A stretch of 19,540 bases of DNA from an uncultured Oscillospiraceae bacterium. Lineage in GTDB: Bacteria > Bacillota > Clostridia > Oscillospirales > Acutalibacteraceae. Below are positions 7,409-13,988 of the stretch, one piece after another. Where the stretch lies: contig USQH01000015.1 in NCBI GenBank assembly GCA_900556765.1, positions 1 through 19,540 of the forward strand. Reading direction: 5' to 3'. The translations under genes were made by a program, and so were the position numbers. The notes under the pieces were generated by a model. That model was not told where the DNA came from. It ran no database searches and was given only the letters and a program-made list of their open reading frames with translations. How positions within the stretch are numbered: the stretch's first letter is position 1; every line of letters begins with the position of its first letter.

Positions 7409-7426
7409 GGTTAGTTTATGCTAATC
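7409..7426. promoter_or_regulatory. Dyad operator copy 4 (upstream of feoB)
   Basis: GGTTAGT-TTAT-GCTAATC, with one base changed in the left arm compared with copies 2 and 3. It ends 21 bases before the feoB start codon, close to the 20-base distance of copy 3 from feoA1. It suggests separate control of feoB, possibly from an internal promoter, though no clear -35/-10 pair is visible. Confidence 0.65.
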
Positions 7427-7447
7427 AAAGAAAGAGGGATTGTTGTT

Positions 7448-9946
7448 ATGGATAACAAAACGATCAGAATTGCTCTTGCCGGTAACCCGAACTGCGGCAA
7501 GACAACGTTATTCAACGCCCTGACAGGTTCCAATCAGTTTGTAGGTAACTGGCCGGGCGTTACGGTGGAAAAAAAGGAAGGCAAGCTCAAAAAGCACGAC
7601 GGAGTGATAATTACCGACCTTCCGGGTATTTATTCGCTTTCTCCGTACACACTGGAGGAGGTCGTTGCGCGAAACTATCTTATAAGCGAGCGCCCCGATG
7701 CCGTTCTTAATATCATTGACGGCACCAACCTGGAGCGAAATCTTTATTTGACCACTCAGCTTACCGAGCTTGGCATACCGGTCGTCATCGCAATAAACAT
7801 GATGGACATTGTCCGCAAAAACGGCGATACGATCAATACCGCAGAGCTTTCACGCCAGCTTGGCTGCAAGATCGTGGAGATCTCCGCACTGAAAGAGACC
7901 GGCCTGATGGAGGCGGCAGATGCGGCGATCGAAGCGGCGAAAAACGGCAAAACGGTTCCGCAGCATACTTTTTCCGGCTGTGTGGAACACGCGATTGCTC
8001 ATATCGAGGAAGCGGCGGTGCATGGACTTCCCGAGGAACAGCAGAGATGGTACGCGATCAAGATTTTTGAGCGCGATGACAAGGTGCTTGAAAGCCTGAA
8101 CATCGATAAAGGCACGCTCGCTCATATCGAAGAGGATATCAAGGCGGCGGAGGCCGAAATGGACGACGACGCGGAGTCCATTATAACAAACGAAAGATAC
8201 ATTTACATAGCGTCTATCATCAAGGCTTGCTACAAGAAAAAGGGCGTCGGCAAGCTTACATCCTCCGATAAGATGGACAAGGTCGTTACAAACCGCTGGC
8301 TCGGACTTCCGATATTTGCGATTATCATGTTCCTTGTTTATTACATTTCGATGGTAACTGTGGGCACGGCGGCTACCGACTGGGCTAACGACGGACTTTT
8401 CGGTGACGGCTGGCATCTGCTCGGCATCGGTTCTTCCGAAACCGCAGAGGCCGAAGAAGAATACGGCGACACCGACGCTATAATCGCAGGATTCATTGCG
8501 GAGGCTGAAAATCAGGGCATTGATACTGCAGCGGTAAATGAAGCTCTTGAAAAAGACGAAGTTGACACAAATGAAGTAGTCAAAGAGCTGGAAGCTGTTA
8601 AGGCAAATGCCTCATTCAAAGAGTTCAGCTACACTCTTGAGGATGAAGAAACACTTGAAACTACCGAAGAAAAAGGTACGATTTCAGATCTTGACAACGC
8701 AATAAGCGCGTACAGCAAGTATGATGGCGGAGTTGATCCCTCAAACTACGGCGTATGGGTGCCCGGTATTCCGGTGCTCGTCGGCGACGGACTTGAAAAA
8801 GCGGGCGCTGCCGATTGGCTGAGCGGACTCATTAACGACGGTATTGTTGCGGGCGTAGGCGCGGTACTCGGATTTGTTCCGCAGATGCTCGTTCTGTTCC
8901 TCCTCCTTGCGTTCCTCGAGGCCTGCGGTTACATGGCGCGTATTGCCTTTGTTCTTGACCGTGTGTTCCGCAAATTCGGCCTTTCCGGTAAATCCTTTAT
9001 CCCGATGCTTATCGGCACGGGCTGCGGTGTTCCGGGAATTATGGCGTCACGAACTATCGAAAACGAACGCGACCGCCGAATGACCATTATGACCACTACA
9101 TTTATCCCCTGCGGCGCAAAGGTTCCGTTTATTGCAATGATCGCAGGAGCTATTTTCGGCGGCTCGGCTTGGGTCGCAACGAGCGCGTATTTCATAGGTA
9201 TGGCTGCTATCATCGTATCGGGCATCATGCTTAAAAAGACAAAGATGTTCGCCGGCGAGCCTGCACCTTTCGTAATGGAGCTGCCTGCTTACCATATGCC
9301 TACTCTGAAGAATGTTCTCCGCTCAATGTGGGAGCGCGGCTGGTCGTTCATCAAGAAGGCCGGTACCATAATCCTCCTTTCGACCATACTCGTATGGTTC
9401 ACCTCCTTCTTCGGAGTTGTCGACGGTTCGTTCCGTATGCTCGGCGATGATGAGCTTGACAAGTCTATTCTTGCGACCATCGGTTCAGCTATCGCCTGGA
9501 TATTCAAACCCCTTGGATGGGGCACTTGGGAAGCCGCTGTTGCTTCTATCACCGGACTTGTGGCAAAGGAAAACATCGTCGGTACGATGGGTATCCTCTA
9601 CGGAGCATCCGGAAATGTTTATGAAGCCATGCGTGAGGCATTTACAGGTATCAGCGCGTATTCCTTCCTCGTGTTCAACCTGCTGTGCGCTCCGTGCTTT
9701 GCAGCCATCGGTGCTATCAAGCGCGAAATGAACAGTGCGAAATGGACATGGTTTGCTATCGGCTATCAGTGCGGATTTGCATACATTATCGCTCTGATGA
9801 TAAACCAGTTCGGAAAACTGTTTACCGGCAGCGTTAACGTGATCGGCCTTATCGTTTCGATCGCAATTCTCGGATTTATGATCTATATGCTGGTACGTCC
9901 TTACAAGGAAGCAACAAAGCTGACTGCAAGAGTCAAAGTAAGCTGA
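7448..9946 (+). CDS. feoB: Ferrous iron transporter FeoB, with an acidic insertion
   Basis: An 832-residue FeoB, the inner-membrane ferrous iron permease with an N-terminal G domain. Start ATG 7448 gives MDNKTIRIALAGNPNCGKTT and has the RBS AGAGGG; ATG 7418 overlaps the operator and was rejected. G1 is GNPNCGKT (12-19), G2 is in NWPGVTVEKKEG, G3 DLPG (57-60), G4 NMMD (117-120), G5 SALKETG (145-151). A helical NFeoB part follows, then the membrane domain from about 280. Conserved FeoB gate motifs are GTGCGVPGIMASRTIENERDR, PCGAKVPF and CAPCFAAIGAIKREM. Residues about 329-434 form an insertion with 30 Asp/Glu out of about 106, between the first membrane helix and the VPGIPVLVGDGLEKAGAADW segment. 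Clostridial FeoB proteins are usually about 650-720 long, so this one is longer mainly because of that insertion. Confidence 0.95.
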   Translation: MDNKTIRIALAGNPNCGKTTLFNALTGSNQFVGNWPGVTVEKKEGKLKKHDGVIITDLPGIYSLSPYTLEEVVARNYLISERPDAVLNIIDGTNLERNLYLTTQLTELGIPVVIAINMMDIVRKNGDTINTAELSRQLGCKIVEISALKETGLMEAADAAIEAAKNGKTVPQHTFSGCVEHAIAHIEEAAVHGLPEEQQRWYAIKIFERDDKVLESLNIDKGTLAHIEEDIKAAEAEMDDDAESIITNERYIYIASIIKACYKKKGVGKLTSSDKMDKVVTNRWLGLPIFAIIMFLVYYISMVTVGTAATDWANDGLFGDGWHLLGIGSSETAEAEEEYGDTDAIIAGFIAEAENQGIDTAAVNEALEKDEVDTNEVVKELEAVKANASFKEFSYTLEDEETLETTEEKGTISDLDNAISAYSKYDGGVDPSNYGVWVPGIPVLVGDGLEKAGAADWLSGLINDGIVAGVGAVLGFVPQMLVLFLLLAFLEACGYMARIAFVLDRVFRKFGLSGKSFIPMLIGTGCGVPGIMASRTIENERDRRMTIMTTTFIPCGAKVPFIAMIAGAIFGGSAWVATSAYFIGMAAIIVSGIMLKKTKMFAGEPAPFVMELPAYHMPTLKNVLRSMWERGWSFIKKAGTIILLSTILVWFTSFFGVVDGSFRMLGDDELDKSILATIGSAIAWIFKPLGWGTWEAAVASITGLVAKENIVGTMGILYGASGNVYEAMREAFTGISAYSFLVFNLLCAPCFAAIGAIKREMNSAKWTWFAIGYQCGFAYIIALMINQFGKLFTGSVNVIGLIVSIAILGFMIYMLVRPYKEATKLTARVKVS

Positions 9947-10000
9947 GAAAACCAATATTAAGCAAAATTAAGCAAAATGATTTGAAAGGAGTCTGATTTT

Positions 10001-10171
10001 ATGTTTGAATGGATCGGGGAAAACATAGGAACAATCGTAATATGCCTTGTACTGGCGGCTATCGTTGCGGCTATTATAATTAAGCTCATTATGAATAAGA
10101 AAAAGGGCAAATCCTCCTGTGGCTGTAATTGTTCGCACTGTGCAATGGCAGACTCCTGCCATAAGAAATAA
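10001..10171 (+). CDS. FeoB-associated Cys-rich membrane protein
   Basis: A 56-residue protein with an N-terminal membrane helix (about 11-30), a basic stretch NKKKGK and a Cys-rich tail CGCNCSHC...SCHKK with Cys at 40, 42, 44, 47 and 53 and His 54. This fits the small family found next to FeoB in Firmicutes (tail of type CxGCxxCxxxxSCH). It may bind Fe(II) or a cluster near FeoB on one side of the membrane; the function is unproven in the family. The RBS AAGGAG is at 9986-9991. It is the last feo gene, 54 bases after feoB, and ends 10 bases before the operon terminator. Confidence 0.85.
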   Translation: MFEWIGENIGTIVICLVLAAIVAAIIIKLIMNKKKGKSSCGCNCSHCAMADSCHKK

Positions 10172-10181
10172 ATGACCTTTT

Positions 10182-10224
10182 CGGGGGATACATATAGAGC
10201 TTATGTGTATCCCCCGTATTTTTT
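10182..10224 (+). terminator. Strong intrinsic terminator after the feo operon
   Basis: A 15-bp stem (10182-10196 with 10202-10216, one G:T pair) with the CGGGGGATACA arm and a 5-base loop is followed by TA and six T (10219-10224). It ends only four bases before the RBS of the regulator gene, so it both closes the feo operon and sits in the leader of the next gene, where read-through would allow coupled expression. Confidence 0.88.
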
Positions 10225-10232
10225 CAGCAGGA

Positions 10233-10250
10233 GGTTAGCGATGGCTAATT
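10233..10250. promoter_or_regulatory. Dyad operator copy 5, across the RBS and start codon of the regulator
   Basis: GGTTAGC-GATG-GCTAATT. The ATG start codon (10241-10243) is in the spacer, the end of AGGAGG overlaps the left arm, and the right arm encodes Ala-Asn. Arm sequence and spacing are the same as in copies 2 and 3 except for the last base. It indicates autoregulation, by blocking a promoter or by road-blocking read-through from feo. As RNA, the arms could also pair and hide the start codon. Confidence 0.7.
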
Positions 10251-10630
10251 CAAAAACTTTAACAGCTTCTCATTTACGCTATTTGCTAACGATGAAAGAA
10301 CTTGATAATGAACGCGGCGGAGTTCGCTGTAAGGATATCGCCGCGGCGCTCGGACTCTCAAAGCCGAGCGTACATAATATGATGGATACCTTTACTGAAA
10401 TGGGGTTCATAAGTCGCAATTTATACGGCATAGCTTATTTTACCGATGCGGGATATGCTATCGCCGAAAAATACAGTAAATATTATGCTTTGGTGTCCGA
10501 AATATTGGAACACAGCTTTCCCGGACTTGACAATTTGCAGATGGCTGCCTGCTCTCTGCTATCGGAGATACCCGAGGAAAGTCTTGAGAACCTATGCAGC
10601 AGAAAGGAAGAAGCAGGCAGATCGGATTAA
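10241..10630 (+). CDS. DtxR/MntR-like winged-helix regulator, likely of the feo regulon
   Basis: A 129-residue DNA-binding protein. Start ATG 10241 follows AGGAGG (10229-10234) at a spacing of 6; the longer frame from 10172 runs through the terminator and was rejected. Residues 7-75 match the DtxR-family N-terminal domain: LTASHLRYLLTMKEL, VRCKDIAAALGLSKPSVHNMMDTFTEMGFI (helix-turn-helix about 29-56) and the wing LYGIAYFTDAGYAIAEKYS. The rest (about 76-129) is a short helical dimerisation part. By eye, the MntR/DtxR metal ligands are not kept: the Asp/Met of helix 1, the His of the RHxLLxxFL helix (here KYYALVSEIL) and the Glu/Glu/His group (here AACSLLSE) are replaced; only Cys104 matches the DtxR Cys. 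It precedes an ABC transporter by 12 bases. The name is uncertain; a MarR-type origin is less likely. Confidence 0.75.
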   Translation: MANSKTLTASHLRYLLTMKELDNERGGVRCKDIAAALGLSKPSVHNMMDTFTEMGFISRNLYGIAYFTDAGYAIAEKYSKYYALVSEILEHSFPGLDNLQMAACSLLSEIPEESLENLCSRKEEAGRSD

Positions 10631-10642
10631 GGAGATGATATT

Positions 10643-11344
10643 ATGGCTATCGTTGAATTTAAAAATGTAAGCCGTGTTTATACAAGCGGTGATCACGAAC
10701 TAAAAGCACTTGATAATGTGAATATGACTTTGGACGAAGGCAAATTCGTCGTTATTCTCGGCCCGAGCGGCGCGGGAAAAAGCACGCTTCTTAATATGCT
10801 CGGTGGACTTGACAGTCCTACAAGCGGAAAAATTTTGGTTGAGGGAAAGGATATATCAACGCTTTCAAATGACCAGCTTGCGGAATACCGAGCGGCAAAG
10901 GTTGGCTTTGTTTTTCAGTTTTACAACCTTGTGCCGACGTTGACCGTGCACGAAAACGTGTCGCTCGTAAAGGATATCGCACCGAATGCTCTTTCCGCTA
11001 CAAAAATGATCGAGGAGGTCGGCCTGTCCGATCATCTTAAAAACTTCCCGTCGGAGCTTTCGGGCGGCGAGCAGCAGAGAGTATCCATCGCACGCGCGCT
11101 CGCGAAAAATCCGAAGATACTGCTTTGCGACGAGCCGACGGGCGCTCTTGACTCGGAAACCGGCGTGCTCGTGCTGAAGCTGCTTTTAAAAATGGCAAGG
11201 GATTACGGCAAGACCATCGTGATCGTGACACACAATCAGAACATTGCAAAAATGGCGGACGTGGTCATACGCGTGAAGAACGGCAAGATCGTTTCACGAG
11301 AGGAACAGGCCGAGCCCGCCTCTGCCGACGATATCGATTGGTAA
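10643..11344 (+). CDS. ABC transporter ATP-binding protein (MacB/LolD type)
   Basis: A 233-residue ABC ATPase. Walker A GPSGAGKS is at 40-47, the Q-loop at Q92 (FVFQFYNL), the signature LSGGEQQRVSIARAL starts at 139, Walker B ILLCDEP at 159-165, the D-loop GALD follows, and the switch His is H197 (VTHNQN). FVFQFYNLVPTLTVHENV is typical of the MacB/LolD/FtsE group that pairs with FtsX-like permeases. RBS TAAGGAG is at 10628-10634. The gene lies 12 bases after the regulator and 12 bases before the permease, so the three form one operon. It is cytoplasmic and drives the permease. The transported substrate is not evident. Confidence 0.93.
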   Translation: MAIVEFKNVSRVYTSGDHELKALDNVNMTLDEGKFVVILGPSGAGKSTLLNMLGGLDSPTSGKILVEGKDISTLSNDQLAEYRAAKVGFVFQFYNLVPTLTVHENVSLVKDIAPNALSATKMIEEVGLSDHLKNFPSELSGGEQQRVSIARALAKNPKILLCDEPTGALDSETGVLVLKLLLKMARDYGKTIVIVTHNQNIAKMADVVIRVKNGKIVSREEQAEPASADDIDW

Positions 11345-11356
11345 AGGGGTGAGCGT

Positions 11357-13636
11357 ATGCTTTTCAAAAAATTATGGAGAACGATGGGGCTGTATAAGGC
11401 ACAGTTCATCTCTATGATAATCATGATCGCCCTCGGTATCGGTATGTTCGTCGGATTTAATATGGAATGGGTGAGCATTGAGGAAAATACAACCTCATTC
11501 TTTGAAAAAACCGGTTATGCCGATTATCGTATTCTGTCCGAACGCGGCTTTTCCGAGGATGATTTGAAAAAGATCGGGAATATAAGCGGCGTTACCGCAT
11601 CAGCCCGGTATCTTTCGACAAGCGCGGACGTAAAGGAAAAGGGCGGTGACAGCGTTGCGCTGACCGTTACTACCGATCCGAATGTCTCCGGCTTTATCGT
11701 GACGGAGGGAGAGCAGTATGCCGCCGACAGCAAGGACGGTATCTGGCTCTCTGACAAGTATGCCGCGGCAAACGGCATAAAGGTCGGTGATACGCTGACC
11801 TTTGTTTACAAAAGTATTGAATTCAAGGGTACTGTAAAAGGGCTTGCCAAATCGGGGGAGCATATGATATGTGTTCGCGACGAAAGCCAGCTTATGCCCG
11901 ACTATAATTCATACGGCTTTGCCTATATTTCTCCCGAAATGTATAAAAACGCCGCCGGATTTGAGTTTTATCCGCAGATCAATGTGCGGTCTGATATGGA
12001 GAAAAAGGACTTTACCGAAAAGGTAGACGCGGCGCTCGGAAATACGACGATGATCCTCACAAAGGACGAGACGATATCCTATTCACAGGCAAACGGCGAA
12101 GCGTCCGAGGGCAAAACAATGGGCTCGATCCTTCCGGTAATGTTTTTGCTGATCGCCGTGCTGACGATGGTTACTACGATGCACCGCCTTACCGCAAAGG
12201 AAAAGACGCAGATAGGTACTTTGAAAGCGCTCGGCTTTAAGGACAAGCGAATCATGCGGCACTACACCTCCTACGCCTTTATGATCGGCGTGCTCGGCTC
12301 GGCTATCGGTGTGGCTTTGGGATACGGAGTTGCCTATTACATCATGAATCCAAACGGCATGATGGGAACCTATCTCGATATGCCGGAGTGGAAGCTGTAT
12401 CTGCCTTGGTTCTGCTATGTCGTGCTGGCGGCTATAATTTTGCTTTTGACCTTTATCGGATATTTGTCGGTCAAAAAGATGCTGAAAGGCACGGCGGCGG
12501 ATGCGCTTCGTCCGTATACACCTAAAAAAATGAAGCCGCTTTTCGTCGAAAGAACAAAACTGTTTCATAAGCTTTCTTTCGGCACCCGTTGGAATATGCG
12601 TGACGTTATGCGTCATAAATCCCGCACGTTAATGAGCCTGATCGGTATAATCGGCTGCATGATACTTATCGTTGCTTCGCTCGCAATGAGCGACACGATG
12701 GACGCGTTCCTTGATCTCTACTACAACGGAGCGTCAAACTATTCTTCACGCATTTATTTGGCGGAGGACGCGACCGAGGAGGCTCGTAAGGCAATACTCA
12801 AAAAATACGACGGCGACTGGAGTACATCGATCAGCGTACAGATTGCTGAAAAGGCAGTATCTCTTGACATTTACGAAGTGGAACACGATAAAGTACGTTT
12901 CCCCGACGAGCAGAGCAATTATATCAGTCTGGGCGATAACGGCGCATGGATATGCATGCGGCTTGCCGATGAGTTTGACCTGTCGGCCGGAGACACATTC
13001 GACGTCAGCCCCTACGGTTCGGATAAGACGTATACGCTCAAGTTGGCGGGCATTATCCGCAGTGTTTCGGAAAATATAGTGATCTCGCCTGAATACGCGA
13101 AGCAGCTTGGAATACCTTATACAATAAGTTCCGTTTACACAGACACCGAAAAATCGGATATCGTGTCGGACGATGCCATCAAGAGCGTTCAGTCAAAACA
13201 AGCCATCATGGACTCTTTTGATACATTTACCGACATAATGAACTCGATGATAATCGTACTCATTGCCGGCGCACTTTTGCTCGGTGTTGTGGTGCTTTAC
13301 AACCTCGGCGTGATGAGCTACACCGAAAGATACAGGGAAATGGCGACGCTGAAGGTAGTCGGCTTTAAGGATAAAAAGATCGGAAAGCTGCTTATCGGAC
13401 AAAACCTGTGGCTCAGCTTTATCGGCGTGTTGGTAGGTCTGCCTGCGGGAATAGGCACTCTTGCGTATTTGCTGAAAGAACTGGCGAGCGAGTATGAGAT
13501 GCAGCTTGCAATCAGCGCACGGACGGTAATACTCAGCGTGCTGATGACATTCGGAATGTCGCTTCTCGTCAGCCTCATGGTGTCCCGCAAAAACAAAAAG
13601 ATTGATATGGTCGAGGCGCTCAAGTGCGCGGAATGA
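11357..13636 (+). CDS. ABC transporter permease with two FtsX domains
   Basis: A 759-residue membrane protein. The first membrane helix is about 17-37, followed by an extracytoplasmic domain (about 40-245) and three helices (about 250-270, 300-328, 345-370) that make the first FtsX core. A second module begins with a helix at about 425-447 after NMRDVMRHKSRTLMSLIGIIG, has its own outer domain (about 450-625) and three helices (about 630-652, 682-705, 725-747). Both cores have the coupling motif after the first helix: LKALGFKDKRIMRHY and LKVVGFKDKKIGKLL, an internal duplication. The protein ends KKIDMVEALKCAE. Such eight-helix permeases often act in export, lipoprotein handling or peptide resistance, or as mechanotransmission devices; the substrate here is not known. 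The RBS AAGGGG lies about 8 bases upstream. Confidence 0.9.
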   Translation: MLFKKLWRTMGLYKAQFISMIIMIALGIGMFVGFNMEWVSIEENTTSFFEKTGYADYRILSERGFSEDDLKKIGNISGVTASARYLSTSADVKEKGGDSVALTVTTDPNVSGFIVTEGEQYAADSKDGIWLSDKYAAANGIKVGDTLTFVYKSIEFKGTVKGLAKSGEHMICVRDESQLMPDYNSYGFAYISPEMYKNAAGFEFYPQINVRSDMEKKDFTEKVDAALGNTTMILTKDETISYSQANGEASEGKTMGSILPVMFLLIAVLTMVTTMHRLTAKEKTQIGTLKALGFKDKRIMRHYTSYAFMIGVLGSAIGVALGYGVAYYIMNPNGMMGTYLDMPEWKLYLPWFCYVVLAAIILLLTFIGYLSVKKMLKGTAADALRPYTPKKMKPLFVERTKLFHKLSFGTRWNMRDVMRHKSRTLMSLIGIIGCMILIVASLAMSDTMDAFLDLYYNGASNYSSRIYLAEDATEEARKAILKKYDGDWSTSISVQIAEKAVSLDIYEVEHDKVRFPDEQSNYISLGDNGAWICMRLADEFDLSAGDTFDVSPYGSDKTYTLKLAGIIRSVSENIVISPEYAKQLGIPYTISSVYTDTEKSDIVSDDAIKSVQSKQAIMDSFDTFTDIMNSMIIVLIAGALLLGVVVLYNLGVMSYTERYREMATLKVVGFKDKKIGKLLIGQNLWLSFIGVLVGLPAGIGTLAYLLKELASEYEMQLAISARTVILSVLMTFGMSLLVSLMVSRKNKKIDMVEALKCAE

Positions 13637-13691
13637 CGGCTTGATAACTGAAACGATACACTTATTTTCTCCAAAATATAATAAACCTGCC

Positions 13692-13731
13692 GAAAACCGG
13701 CTCTGCTTACGGGCGGAGCCGGTTTTCTGTT
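13692..13731 (+). terminator. Intrinsic terminator after the ABC permease
   Basis: A 15-bp stem (13692-13706 with 13713-13727, one G:T pair) contains an AAAACCGG...CCGGTTTT base, followed by TTTTCTGTT. The A/T pairs at the base make it usable in both directions. It lies 56 bases after the permease stop. Confidence 0.7.
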
Positions 13732-13872
13732 AGTGCGTTTGGTATTTGACTGGCGATGATGAACGACTGAAGACGGATGAAAAAAGAAGTGAGAATAAAT
13801 AAAATTAAAATCCGCCAAAGGCATAGTTGTAAAAACGTGCTGTATTATGAATCGCCGTTAAATTTCAAACAT

Positions 13873-13913
13873 AAAACGCCTTATCCCAAACAAATGGGAT
13901 AAGGCGTTTTTTT
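13873..13913. terminator. Second intrinsic terminator between convergent ABC genes
   Basis: A perfect 12-bp stem ACGCC-type (13877-13888 with 13895-13906, CGCCTTATCCCA and complement), extended by four A:T pairs, has a 6-base loop and a run of seven T (13907-13913). It is about 75 bases past the stop of the minus-strand ABC gene and may end transcripts from both sides; the T-tract is better on the + strand. The stretch 13732-13872 shows no gene with a convincing start. Confidence 0.75.
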
Positions 13914-13988
13914 ATTGTAATTTCGGTGTTGTACGGCTTGTAACAAAGCGTTTGATGTGCCGTTACGGTGAACGGGTTTAATACTTTA

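Noticed and set aside
10172..10240. N-terminal extension of the regulator gene
   Set aside because: It would translate the terminator hairpin; ATG 10241 has AGGAGG at good spacing and begins the DtxR-like domain.
13777..13902. Short + strand frame of about 41 codons
   Set aside because: It has a poor RBS, runs into a terminator hairpin and has no recognisable features.
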